Shown piece after piece: positions 1 to 7,393 of a stretch of DNA of 21,135 bases. The DNA lies in assembly GCA_036564195.1 (NCBI GenBank), contig DATCLA010000087.1:1-21135 (forward strand). The letters are read 5' to 3'. The notes under the pieces were generated by a model. The model was given only the letters and a program-made list of their open reading frames with translations, was not told where the DNA came from and searched no databases. Both the position numbers and the translations under genes were made by a program. The first letter of the stretch is position 1, and every line of letters starts with the position of its first letter. Source of the stretch: DATCLA01 sp036564195. Its GTDB lineage: Bacteria; Bacillota; UBA4882; UBA8346.

Positions 1-333
1 GTGTTGAATGATCCGATTTTCGGCATATGTTGGGATTTCGGCCATGCCCATTTGAACAAGGTGAATCAATGTGAAGCGCTACGGGCAATCGGCAAGAATT
101 TGAAAGCGTTACATGTAGCTGATAACCGAGGTGAGAAAGACGATCATGTTGCTCCTTACTTCGGCACCATTGAATGGGAACCGATTATGAAGACCCTCAA
201 GGAAATCGGCTATGAGGGTGACTTTACTTATGAAATTCATAACTTTACCAACGGATTGCCAGATGGTATGCACGATCAAATACTACGTTTCACCTATGAA
301 CTGGGGATGTATATGTTAGAATTGGCTAAATAG
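1..333 (+). CDS. Sugar phosphate isomerase/epimerase (xylose-isomerase-like TIM barrel), 3' part
   Basis: Only the C-terminal 110 residues lie in the window; the reading frame is open to the left edge, so the first GTG is probably internal. The fragment fits the AP-endonuclease-2 / xylose-isomerase-like TIM-barrel family. It has WDFGHAH (H15, H17), then HVADN (H38, D41), DDH (H49), a GTIEW strand and a YEIH strand (E78). These positions match the divalent-metal ligands of sugar isomerases and 3-epimerases such as UlaE/IolE-type proteins. The exact sugar cannot be told from this fragment. It ends with TAG about 90 bases before the araM-like gene. The fold is secure; the substrate is unknown. 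Confidence 0.8.
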   Translation: MLNDPIFGICWDFGHAHLNKVNQCEALRAIGKNLKALHVADNRGEKDDHVAPYFGTIEWEPIMKTLKEIGYEGDFTYEIHNFTNGLPDGMHDQILRFTYELGMYMLELAK

Positions 334-347
334 TTATGAAATAAGCT

Positions 348-389
348 AAAGTAGCGGATTATTTGAATCATAAACCGCCATGCTGCTTT
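348..389 (+). terminator. Weak stem-loop after the isomerase gene
   Basis: AAAGTAGC (348-355) can pair with GCTGCTTT (382-389) with one G-U pair. The 3' side is followed by AAAG rather than a uridine run, so termination would be weak at best. Confidence 0.25.
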
Positions 390-448
390 AAAGATAAATA
401 CAATTAATCATAAGGGTTAAGGGATTGATAATTAAGGAGATGTTGCCG

Positions 449-1822
449 TTGGTACTGAATACTGCGAACATACGGGAATTAAAAATCAGCGACTACTTAG
501 GTAAAGAATTTGACTGTAACTGCGGTAGAAAGCACCGAGTCGATATTGATAAGATCATAATCGGTAAAGGCGCGTTGCAGCAAATTCCGGCGATCTTGAG
601 TGAATATAAAGTTAATAAAGTATTGCTGGTCGCGGATACTAACACTTACAAGGCAGCTGGGGCCAAGGTGGAACAATTAGTGCAAGCCGCTGGTTTTGGA
701 CTTAAGACACTGGTTTTTGAGCGGGAAGGCGACTTGGTTCCGGATGAAACCGCAATCGGGCAGCTTTTTGTCGCGGTGGAAAAAGATATGGACATAATTG
801 TAGCGGTTGGTTCTGGGGTCATCAATGATTTAGCCAAATATATCAGTTCCCGGCTGGAAATACCATTTATTATAGTGGCATCTGCGCCGTCCATGGACGG
901 ATTTACCTCGGATGTTTCCGCTTTAATTTTAGATAATTTGAAAACTTCGCCGTCCGTTCAACCGGCTAAAGTAATTATCGGGGATGTCGAGGTCTTGAAA
1001 GATGCGCCGATGCGGATGATCGTAGCCGGACTGGGAGATCTGCTAGGTAAATACTCATCTTTAAGGGATTGGAAAATCGGCCATATTATAAATAGCGAAT
1101 ATTATTGCCCAGCAGTCGCGGAGTTAGTCCAATATTCCGTTCAAAAATCTATCGATAACATTGAGAGGATTAAAAACCGGGATGAATCAGCAATTCAAGG
1201 TCTGATGGAGGGGCTGGTACTCAGTGGGATTGCCATGAGTTTTGTTGGTAATTCCCGGCCCGCCTCCGGTGCGGAACACCATATCTCCCATTATTGGGAG
1301 ACCATGTTTTTACTGCAGGGGAAAAGCGCGGTTTTACACGGAATCAAAGTGGGGATTGGCGCTTTGATCACTCATCAAATCGCTACGCTTTTAATGACGC
1401 AACCGGTTGATTTTGAACGCGCCGAACGCAATGCGGCCTGCTTTGACGAACAGCGCTGGGAAGCAGAGGTAACCCGGCTTTTCCAAAGGGCGGCGCCTGG
1501 TATTTTAAAACAGAGTCGGGATAATAACCGTAATTCAGTGGTGGAACGGCGCAAACGCGTGCAAGTTATCCGGCGCAATTGGGACCAGGTTTTGGCGGCT
1601 TTGCGGGAAACACCGTCGGCAACAGAGTTAAAAGCGATTCTATTAACGGCCGGGGCTCCGGTTAATCCCCAAGAGGTCGGGGTTGACAGTGAGATGGTTT
1701 ATCAGAGTATCATTTACGCTAAAGAAATCCGGGTTCGTTACACCATTTTACAACTGTTATGGGATTTAGGCCTGAGTGAAGAGTACGCCGCCGCAATTAA
1801 ATCCGATTTTGCAGGGATCTAA
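449..1822 (+). CDS. araM: sn-glycerol-1-phosphate dehydrogenase, AraM/EgsA type
   Basis: The family reduces dihydroxyacetone phosphate to sn-glycerol-1-phosphate with NAD(P)H in the cytoplasm; in Bacillus subtilis AraM feeds heptaprenylglyceryl phosphate synthesis. The frame opens at TTG 425, but AAGGAG at 434-439 places the likely start at TTG 449 (9-base spacing), giving 457 residues. Numbering from 449, the metal site of the iron-alcohol-dehydrogenase superfamily is visible: D197 in GLGDLLGKYSSLRDW, H277/H278/H281 in EHHISHYWE, and H297 in LHGIKVG. The nucleotide-binding segment reads VAVGSGVINDLAKY. It is somewhat longer than B. subtilis AraM (about 394 residues), with extra helical sequence near the C-terminus. 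It lies beside other glycerol-phosphate genes rather than in an arabinose operon. Choice of metal and cofactor is not determinable here. Confidence 0.85.
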   Translation: MVLNTANIRELKISDYLGKEFDCNCGRKHRVDIDKIIIGKGALQQIPAILSEYKVNKVLLVADTNTYKAAGAKVEQLVQAAGFGLKTLVFEREGDLVPDETAIGQLFVAVEKDMDIIVAVGSGVINDLAKYISSRLEIPFIIVASAPSMDGFTSDVSALILDNLKTSPSVQPAKVIIGDVEVLKDAPMRMIVAGLGDLLGKYSSLRDWKIGHIINSEYYCPAVAELVQYSVQKSIDNIERIKNRDESAIQGLMEGLVLSGIAMSFVGNSRPASGAEHHISHYWETMFLLQGKSAVLHGIKVGIGALITHQIATLLMTQPVDFERAERNAACFDEQRWEAEVTRLFQRAAPGILKQSRDNNRNSVVERRKRVQVIRRNWDQVLAALRETPSATELKAILLTAGAPVNPQEVGVDSEMVYQSIIYAKEIRVRYTILQLLWDLGLSEEYAAAIKSDFAGI

Positions 1823-1859
1823 GAAAGGCTTTTATAAGAATAAATTTTAAAGTAAAGTG

Positions 1860-1888
1860 TTGTTTTAAGTGTTATTATATGTTAAAAT
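1860..1888 (+). promoter_or_regulatory. Sigma-A-type promoter with extended -10, upstream of the GDPD remnant
   Basis: TTGTTT (-35, 1860-1865) is followed by a 17-base spacer and TAAAAT (-10, 1883-1888). A TG dinucleotide at 1880-1881 forms an extended -10. The predicted transcript begins near 1895, just before the structured leader. Confidence 0.6.
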
Positions 1889-1906
1889 TAAATAAATTTA
1901 AGGACG

Positions 1907-1967
1907 GAGAGCTTGAGAGTCCTGCTTATTCGGACGCGGTCAAAGCGGTCGAATGACGGGACTCTTT
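1907..1967 (+). promoter_or_regulatory. Leader element 1: GAGA-N4-GAGA motif and terminator-like hairpin
   Basis: The motif GAGAGCTTGAGAGTCC (1907-1922) enters a stem AGAGTCC (1916-1922) / GGACTCT (1959-1965), followed by a short broken U-tract (TTTACTGTTATT). An inner helix ATTCG / CGAAT also fits. The arrangement matches the leaders at 4857 and 5855. No intact gene follows; the next coding traces are a decayed GDPD tail. Confidence 0.55.
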
Positions 1968-1996
1968 ACTGTTATTTATGCAAAATTAGCGATGGT

Positions 1997-2184
1997 TGGC
2001 TGGAGGATCATTACGGGATACCGGTTAATCCGTGGACGATCAACGAACCGGGATGATGCTTTACGGAGTGAATGCGGTGATTACCGACTATCCCGATGGA
2101 ATGCAGCAACTGCTGCAGGATCGATCCCAAGCTTCCCGCTGGTACATTGATAAAAACAGTAACCATTATGTTAAATGGTGTTGA
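1997..2184 (+). pseudogene. Glycerophosphodiester phosphodiesterase (GDPD), C-terminal remnant
   Basis: Translating 2009-2053 gives HYGIPVNPWTINEPG, and the -1 frame from 2053 continues MMLYGVNAVITDYPDG, MQQLLQDRSQ and so on to TGA 2182-2184. This is the characteristic C-terminal strand-helix of GDPDs, where a WTxN segment is followed by G(V/I)DxIITDYP. Inserting one base at about 2053 restores one frame, so a single-base deletion is the simplest lesion. The N-terminal roughly 200 residues that hold the catalytic HRG and EID motifs are absent: the sequence passes from the promoter and leader almost straight into the tail, which points to an internal deletion. The parent enzyme would release glycerol-3-phosphate from glycerophosphodiesters, in keeping with its neighbours. 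The 5' edge of the homology is approximate. Confidence 0.7.
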
Positions 2185-2303
2185 GAGTATCACAGAAAAT
2201 TCTTTGGGTTTAATGTTTTGGAAATACCCATAGTTTAGGGTCAAAACCGTAACTTTCCGAAGGTCATTAACGTAAACATCTACACATTAGAAATGAGGCG
2301 GCA
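2185..2303. other. Gap between GDPD remnant and Na/Pi transporter
   Basis: A hairpin can form from GTTTTG (2215-2220) with CAAAAC (2242-2247) and ACCC (2226-2229) with GGGT (2238-2241), without a U-tract. No convincing promoter for the transporter gene was recognised. Confidence 0.3.
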
Positions 2304-3917
2304 ATGATGCTTTTTTTAAAACCAGTGATCGGATTAGCCGGTGGGTTGGGGTTATTTATCTATGGGATGCAATTGTGTTTTGAAGGATTGCAAAAGGTAG
2401 CAGCACACCGGTTAAAGCAATGGCTGCATCGGTTAACGAAGAATCCCGTGATGGGAGCGCTGATCGGTGCGTTGATCGCTCTAGCCCTGCAGAGCAGTAG
2501 TGCCACCTCGGCGTTGGTGGTGGGTTTTGTCAGTACGAAGATGATGACTTTAGCCCAAGCTTTGGGAGTATTACTTGGTTCGTCGTTCGGCTCTTCGTTG
2601 ACAGCGCAATTAATTGCGTATCAAATAACCGATTTAGCGTTGGTACTGCTCTTTGTGGGGGCGGTTTTATACTTGTTTGCCAAACGTTCACAGCGACGTA
2701 ACCTTGGTCAGGCCTTATTGGGGTTTGGGTTAATCTTTTATGGCATGTTTGTAATGTCCTCTGCTATGGCTCCGGTTCGGAATTATCCGACGGTGGTGCA
2801 AGCCTTTGTGCGGATGGAACACTACCCATTATTGGCATTTTTGGTGGCAATGGTGTGTACGGCCTTGCTTCAATCCAGCTCTGTAGTACTGGCACTCTTG
2901 ATGAGCTTGGCAGTGCAAGGGTTAATTGGTTCTCTGGCAATTATTCCATTAGTGCTGGGTGTCCATCTAGGCGGAACTATCACTGCATTCCTATCCAGTT
3001 TAGGGACGCCGGAATTGGATGCGAAGCGGGCTGCGGTGGCTAATTTCATTTTTAAGTTTGTCAACGGATTGGTGTTTTTGCCGTTATATCGTCCGTTGAG
3101 TGTCTGGCTAATAGGGAATTCCACCGAACTTAGTTATAAGATTGCCAATAGTTATACTTTTTTTGCTGTAGCGATGCTGGTATTTTTACCTTTCACCAAA
3201 CAATTAGCACAGTGGGTCGAATGGCTGGTTCCGGAAGCTAAAGGGGGAACTGCTAAAGCCGTTTATCTTGATAAAAGCGTTTTGGCAATTCCCGAACTGG
3301 CGGTTGACCAAGCCAGACACCAAACTTTAGAAATGGGCCGCATCGTTGAAGAAGAAATGTTGAGTCAGGTGATCCCGCTCTTGCATGACCGAAATTTCGA
3401 TAGCTTGGATCGCTTGGCTGAAGTGGAAAAGGACATCGATAGGTTATATTTGGAAATCAGTAAGTATGTAACCCAGTTGGGTAACGGGCGGCTTCAGGAA
3501 GATATCATGAATAAATGTGTGCAAATTCTATATGTCGCCAATGACCTGGAACATGTCGGCGATTTGATGGTGACAATCATTAAAAGCACCCGTAAATTAA
3601 TGACCGAAGACTTGGAGTTTTCCAAGGAAGGAATGGGTGAAATCGAAACCATTTTTACCAAGGCATATAAAAACTTTCAGTTGGTGTTAACCGCTTTTGA
3701 AAATATGGATACGGATCTGGCGACACGGGTCATTAAGGAACATCCGGTAATGCTGCGTTTGGAAAAACAGCTGCGTTACAGCCATTTTGACCGGATGCAA
3801 TGCGGTAATGCCAAAACCTTTGCTACCAGTGCAATCCACTTGGATTTAATCGAAGCAGTACTGAGGATTGATAGTCATACGGTTAATATTGCACAATGCA
3901 TCTTGGGAATTGTCTGA
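2304..3917 (+). CDS. Na+/phosphate cotransporter family protein with C-terminal PhoU-like domain
   Basis: Integral-membrane importer of the NptA/SLC34-like (Na_Pi_cotrans) family, expected to move inorganic phosphate with sodium. The 537-residue protein has two inverted repeats, each carrying the hallmark QSSS motif: Q63-S66 (QSSSATSALVVGF) and Q190-S193 (QSSSVVLALLMSL). About eight hydrophobic helices lie between residues 1 and 310. Residues about 340-537 form a cytosolic PhoU-like helical bundle with ANDLEHVGDL, a typical E/DxxxD metal-binding helix. The domain order and length are usual for bacterial NptA-type proteins. The start is ATG 2304, with a second ATG at 2307 and a modest GAGGCGG upstream. 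A separate phoU follows 125 bases later, so the two probably act together in phosphate homeostasis. The family is secure; ion and substrate specificity are inferred. Confidence 0.9.
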   Translation: MMLFLKPVIGLAGGLGLFIYGMQLCFEGLQKVAAHRLKQWLHRLTKNPVMGALIGALIALALQSSSATSALVVGFVSTKMMTLAQALGVLLGSSFGSSLTAQLIAYQITDLALVLLFVGAVLYLFAKRSQRRNLGQALLGFGLIFYGMFVMSSAMAPVRNYPTVVQAFVRMEHYPLLAFLVAMVCTALLQSSSVVLALLMSLAVQGLIGSLAIIPLVLGVHLGGTITAFLSSLGTPELDAKRAAVANFIFKFVNGLVFLPLYRPLSVWLIGNSTELSYKIANSYTFFAVAMLVFLPFTKQLAQWVEWLVPEAKGGTAKAVYLDKSVLAIPELAVDQARHQTLEMGRIVEEEMLSQVIPLLHDRNFDSLDRLAEVEKDIDRLYLEISKYVTQLGNGRLQEDIMNKCVQILYVANDLEHVGDLMVTIIKSTRKLMTEDLEFSKEGMGEIETIFTKAYKNFQLVLTAFENMDTDLATRVIKEHPVMLRLEKQLRYSHFDRMQCGNAKTFATSAIHLDLIEAVLRIDSHTVNIAQCILGIV

Positions 3918-4042
3918 GTATACGCTTACCGTTGCTTACGGTGGAGTCACTTCCGAATGAATTAACACGCGGCTTTAACACCGTTGCTATAAGGTGAGAC
4001 TAATCAGCTTCATTATCTATTAGCAAGAGAGGGTACGGAGAT

Positions 4043-4792
4043 ATGGTTAAATATTTGAATGCCTATGACCGGGCTTTGATCAATATCGGGAATACTTTGG
4101 AGCAAATGGGGCAAATCACCGCCGGGTTATTAACACAAGCCATCGAGGCCTTTGTGGCGCAGGACCTTCCAAATGCCCAAGCCGTAATCTCGCGTGACGA
4201 TGAGATCGACACCTTGGACGAAACAATTGAGCGGGAAGCGTTGGATCTGATCTCCCTGCAACAACCGGTCGATTACGACCTGCGATTTTTGAATGCGGCG
4301 ATGCACATTAGCCGGGAATTGGAGCGGATTAGTGACTATAGTTGTGATATCGCCGAAGCGGTCTTGCAGTTGCATCAGACGGAACCCTTTTTTAAACCAT
4401 TGACCGATCTGACCCGGATGGTTGAAGCAGTCCAAGGCATGCTGGCGCAAAGCCTTAAGGCCCATTTTGACAAAGACTTGGTTACGGCCAGTCAAATGGA
4501 TACAATCGATAAGGCGGTCGACGACATTTTTAATTCATTACAACAGGAATTAGTTGGCTATATGAAGACGCAGCCGGAATGTATTGAACAGGCCAGTGTA
4601 ATTCTGTTAGTAATACGTTATTTAGAACGGATCGGCGACCACATCGTGAATATCTCGGAGATGACCATCTTTGCGGAAACCGGCGAACGTCACCCCTTTA
4701 AGGCAGCAAAACCATCGGTACAACAGAAGCACCGTGAGGACGGAGTGTCTAAGGTAGAGAATGGGCGGCGCTCCGGCACTATTTACGGTTGA
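4043..4792 (+). CDS. phoU: Phosphate-signalling protein PhoU
   Basis: Cytoplasmic helical-bundle protein that in other bacteria restrains phosphate uptake and Pho signalling. The 249 residues include both canonical three-helix repeats, each with a metal-binding E/DxxxD helix: ELERISDYSCDIAE in the first and YLERIGDHIVNISE in the second. The C-terminus carries about 35 extra polar residues beyond the normal PhoU length. The start ATG 4043 follows GGTACGGAGAT. No pst transporter or phoPR genes lie nearby; its partner is more likely the NptA-type transporter immediately upstream. Its gene ends 15 bases before the -35 box that drives the HAD gene. Confidence 0.92.
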   Translation: MVKYLNAYDRALINIGNTLEQMGQITAGLLTQAIEAFVAQDLPNAQAVISRDDEIDTLDETIEREALDLISLQQPVDYDLRFLNAAMHISRELERISDYSCDIAEAVLQLHQTEPFFKPLTDLTRMVEAVQGMLAQSLKAHFDKDLVTASQMDTIDKAVDDIFNSLQQELVGYMKTQPECIEQASVILLVIRYLERIGDHIVNISEMTIFAETGERHPFKAAKPSVQQKHREDGVSKVENGRRSGTIYG

Positions 4793-4807
4793 AAAAGTCG
4801 TTAAAGG

Positions 4808-4836
4808 TTGACATTAGCTTGAAAACGTAATATAAT
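4808..4836 (+). promoter_or_regulatory. Consensus sigma-A promoter of the HAD phosphatase gene
   Basis: TTGACA (4808-4813), a 17-base spacer and TATAAT (4831-4836) match the vegetative consensus at every position, with a predicted start near 4843. This is the best promoter in the window. Such a strong promoter followed by a leader terminator suggests control after initiation. Confidence 0.9.
4819..4833 (+). promoter_or_regulatory. Possible cre (CcpA) site inside the promoter
   Basis: TTGAAAACGTAATAT matches the loose cre consensus WTGNAANCGNWNNCW at 14 of 15 positions, with A in place of the conserved C near the 3' end. The left half is perfect and the right half poor against stricter consensi. 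It lies between -35 and -10, where a repressor could block initiation. CcpA control of glycerol genes is known in Bacillus; use here is inference. Confidence 0.35.
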
Positions 4837-4856
4837 AAACCTGTACTTAATTCCTA

Positions 4857-4904
4857 GAGATGAGAGACCAAGGAAGTGAGTTTATCACTTATTTGGTCTT
4901 TTTT
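4857..4904 (+). terminator. Leader element 2: GAGA-N1-GAGA motif and intrinsic terminator upstream of HAD
   Basis: GAGATGAGAGACC (4857-4869) opens a hairpin: AGACCAA (4865-4871) pairs with TTGGTCT (4893-4899), with an inner stem AAGTGA (4874-4879) / TCACTT (4885-4890), then a T-run at 4899-4904. It sits about 15 bases downstream of the predicted transcription start and about 60 bases before the gene, so it must be bypassed for HAD expression. It may alternatively end transcripts from phoU. Confidence 0.75.
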
Positions 4905-4962
4905 GTTTGTCATTGATTGGAAATAACCTTTAAAATTAGATAGAATGATGGAGCGTGAATTA

Positions 4963-5778
4963 ATGTCCGGTCGTACTTTGGACTTGCCTAAAGCCGTAGA
5001 ACGGTTGGGCCAAATTGAGACCTTCATGTTAGATCTGGACGGTACTTTTTATCTGGGGGATCAACTCTTCCCGTGGTCGCTGGGTTTTTTGGAACGCCTA
5101 ACCCAACTGGGGAAAAGATTTATTTTCGTAACCAACAACTCTTCCCGTAACGCTGCCTATTATCTGGCCAAATTGACCCGGATGGGAGTGCAGCTCCAAC
5201 CGGAGCAGGTGTTTACTTCCGGTGAAGCAACTCGGTTTTTTTTGAAAAAGAAACACTACTCACGGCGGATTTATCTGTTGGGAACCCCTGACTTGGAGAC
5301 GGAGTTCCAAAACGACGGGTTTGAACTGACAGAGGTCAATCCGGCGGCGGTGGTCTTGGGCTTTGATCAAACGTTAACTTATGAAAAACTAAAGGTGGCC
5401 TGTAGTTTAATTCGCCAGGGAATTCCTTTTATCGCAACTCATCCGGATTTTAACTGCCCGACTCCGGAAGGCCCGATTCCGGACTGTGGCGCCATGATTG
5501 CCTTAATCACCGCCTCAACCGGGGTCAGTCCTAAAATTATCGGCAAGCCCTATCCGGAGATGGTTGAAGCCCTCTGTGATAAATTCGGGATCGAGCACAG
5601 TAAGGTAGCGATGGTCGGCGACCGGCTCTATACCGATATTGCCATGGGACAACAGGCGGGGATTACCTCGATTTTAGTACTTAGCGGTGAAACCAAACCG
5701 GAAGATTTGGCAGGTTCGCCTTTTGTGCCTGATATTATTGGAGCTAACCTGGGCGAACTGGCCGATTGGCTGAAGTAA
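4963..5778 (+). CDS. HAD-superfamily (subclass IIA, NagD/AraL/PGP-like) phosphatase
   Basis: Soluble HAD phosphatase expected to remove phosphate from a small sugar or glycerol phosphate. The frame has ATGs at 4945, 4948 and 4963; GGAG at 4950-4953 fits ATG 4963 (9-base spacing), giving 271 residues. Numbering from there, motif I is D24-L-D26-G-T, motif II is VTNNSS, the lysine of motif III lies in GKPYPEM, and motif IV is GDRLYTDIAMG. A type IIA cap lies between motifs II and III, with TSGEAT and ATHPDFNCPT conserved. The family includes AraL and glycerol-phosphate/phosphoglycolate phosphatases. The neighbouring G3P dehydrogenase operon and G1P dehydrogenase make a glycerol-phosphate substrate reasonable but unproved. 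Its leader shares a motif with the next operon. Confidence 0.88.
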   Translation: MSGRTLDLPKAVERLGQIETFMLDLDGTFYLGDQLFPWSLGFLERLTQLGKRFIFVTNNSSRNAAYYLAKLTRMGVQLQPEQVFTSGEATRFFLKKKHYSRRIYLLGTPDLETEFQNDGFELTEVNPAAVVLGFDQTLTYEKLKVACSLIRQGIPFIATHPDFNCPTPEGPIPDCGAMIALITASTGVSPKIIGKPYPEMVEALCDKFGIEHSKVAMVGDRLYTDIAMGQQAGITSILVLSGETKPEDLAGSPFVPDIIGANLGELADWLK

Positions 5779-5854
5779 GCATCAGGAAATGTGTTGAACC
5801 ATATAAATCATTTCATCCAACATATATATAGTAACAATTCTATATCAAAGTCCA

Positions 5855-5914
5855 GAGACGTAGAGAGGACCTAATCAGCGATATTAGCAGCGCTGATTGG
5901 AGGTCCTCTTTTTC
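5855..5914 (+). terminator. Leader element 3: GAGA-N4-GAGA motif and strong terminator/attenuator before the G3P dehydrogenase operon
   Basis: GAGACGTAGAGAGGACC (5855-5871) leads into a long hairpin: AGAGGACCT (5864-5872) with AGGTCCTCT (5901-5909) and AATCAGCG (5873-5880) with CGCTGATT (5891-5898), 17 base pairs with only a GG bulge, then a T-run at 5909-5913. The ribosome binding site follows at once (AGGAGG, 5921-5926), so the element lies inside the 5' leader. No -35/-10 pair of good quality was found between 5779 and 5850. It could also act as the terminator of the HAD transcript. Confidence 0.8.
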
Positions 5915-5932
5915 TATGTGAGGAGGGTTCAG

Positions 5933-7393
5933 ATGATTTTAGCAGAAACGGATGTCTTAATTATCGGCGCCGGGGTAACCGGCAGCGCCCTAGCCAGGGA
6001 GTTGGCGCGTTTTAAACTCCGGACACTGTTGGTGGAGAAAGAAGTGGATGTATCGTTTGGGACATCCAAGGCCAACAGTGGAATTGTCCATTCGGGTGTG
6101 CATGACCACCCCGGTACTTTAAAGGCGGATTTGTGCGTTAAAGGCAACCGACTCTATCCGGAGCTGGCGGAAGAGCTGAATATCTTGTTTAAGCAGAACG
6201 GTACTTTAATAGTGGCACGCAACGAGGCGGAACTGCCGGTTTTGGAGGAGTTACGGCAACAAGGCTTAACCAATGGCTTAACTGACATGGTGATGTTAAA
6301 CCAAGAAGAGTTGCACGCGTTAGAACCAAATCTGGCGCCAGGCTTGGTGGGAGGGTTATTGGTACCGACCGGCGGAATTGTGGTTCCGTTTGATTTGGTC
6401 TTCGGGTTAGTGGAAAACGCGACTGCTAATGGGGTTAAATTAATGCTGGGCACCGAAATTCTCCAGATTGCTGCCAAATCCGACGGTTTTGTGGTACAGA
6501 CTAATCGGGGCTTGCTGAAAACGCGTTATATTGTAAATGCGGCGGGGTTAGGTGCCGCTAAGATCGCCCGAATGCTCGGTGACGAATCCTTCACTATTTA
6601 CGGACGGAAAGGTGAAGAATATCTGCTCGACCGGAAACTGGAAGGGTTTGTCCGTAAAACGATCTTCCCCCTGCCAACTCCGGAATCAAAAGGAATACTG
6701 GTGATTCCGACTGTAGAAGGTAATATCATGTTAGGGCCGACCGCGCACCGAACCGGTTCCTTTGCCGATGTGGCCACCAGCGCGGCGGGTTGGGATGAGA
6801 TCTTTAAGTTTACTAAAGGCTTGGTACCGGGGTTAAAAGCAATCGACTTGATTACCAGCTTTTCCGGAATCCGGGCAGTCGGCAATACCGGTGATTTTAT
6901 CATCAAACCGTCCGAGCAGGCACCGCGCTTGATTAACGCCGCCGGGATCGAATCCCCCGGTTTAACGGCTGCTCCGGCCATCGCCAAGTATATTGTGGAC
7001 TTACTAAAAGAGGCCGGATTGGAATTAACGCCTAATCGGCACTTTAACCCGATTCGGCCCTTAATCCGGTTGCGGCAGCTAACTGAGGCCCAGCGGATTA
7101 AGTTAATCCAGGAACAGCCGGCGTACGGTAATATTGTGTGCCGTTGCGAAACCATTAGTGAAGGAGAGATCCGGGATGCAATCCACCGCGGCGCTAATAC
7201 ATTGGATGGAGTTAAGTTACGGACTCGCAGCGGCATGGGGCGTTGTCAAGGGGGCTTTTGTACTCCGGTAATCATGAAATTATTGATGGAAGAGTTAAAA
7301 CTTCGGCCGGAGGAAATTACCAAAAACGGGCCGGGCAGTTCATTCTTCACCGGAGTGCTACGGCCGGAACAGGAGGCGAACCGGAATGTTTGA
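5933..7393 (+). CDS. FAD-dependent glycerol-3-phosphate dehydrogenase, GlpA-type with C-terminal BFD-like [2Fe-2S] domain
   Basis: Probable catalytic subunit of an anaerobic glycerol-3-phosphate dehydrogenase, oxidising G3P to dihydroxyacetone phosphate and passing electrons to partner proteins. The frame is open from 5897, but AGGAGG at 5921-5926 sets the start at ATG 5933, giving 486 residues. Residues 1-370 form a DAO-type fold: FAD motif G12-A-G-V-T-G17, the conserved FGTSKANSGIVHSG segment, and a closing SFSGIRAVG. Residues about 395-450 form a BFD-like Fe-S domain with C403xC405 and C438xxxxC443. It is the first gene of a three-gene unit; its last eight bases overlap the next start. The same trio of GlpA-type, NAD/FAD oxidoreductase and DUF1667 genes occurs beside glycerol kinase genes in other anaerobes. 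A different 2-hydroxyacid substrate (LhgO-like) is the main alternative. Confidence 0.85.
   Translation: MILAETDVLIIGAGVTGSALARELARFKLRTLLVEKEVDVSFGTSKANSGIVHSGVHDHPGTLKADLCVKGNRLYPELAEELNILFKQNGTLIVARNEAELPVLEELRQQGLTNGLTDMVMLNQEELHALEPNLAPGLVGGLLVPTGGIVVPFDLVFGLVENATANGVKLMLGTEILQIAAKSDGFVVQTNRGLLKTRYIVNAAGLGAAKIARMLGDESFTIYGRKGEEYLLDRKLEGFVRKTIFPLPTPESKGILVIPTVEGNIMLGPTAHRTGSFADVATSAAGWDEIFKFTKGLVPGLKAIDLITSFSGIRAVGNTGDFIIKPSEQAPRLINAAGIESPGLTAAPAIAKYIVDLLKEAGLELTPNRHFNPIRPLIRLRQLTEAQRIKLIQEQPAYGNIVCRCETISEGEIRDAIHRGANTLDGVKLRTRSGMGRCQGGFCTPVIMKLLMEELKLRPEEITKNGPGSSFFTGVLRPEQEANRNV

Noticed and set aside
1953..2150. A 65-codon plus-strand frame
   Set aside because: It is out of frame with the recognisable GDPD segments at 2009-2053 and 2053-2184, which explain the region better.
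4130..4495. A 121-codon minus-strand frame
   Set aside because: Opposite strand of phoU, which is fully recognisable; no ribosome binding site.
5897..5932. Upstream in-frame start for the G3P dehydrogenase gene
   Set aside because: It would begin inside the terminator hairpin; ATG 5933 has a good AGGAGG and begins right before the FAD-binding strand.
6598..7236. A 212-codon open frame on the minus strand
   Set aside because: It lies wholly opposite the GlpA-type gene, has no protein-family pattern and follows from that gene's codon use.
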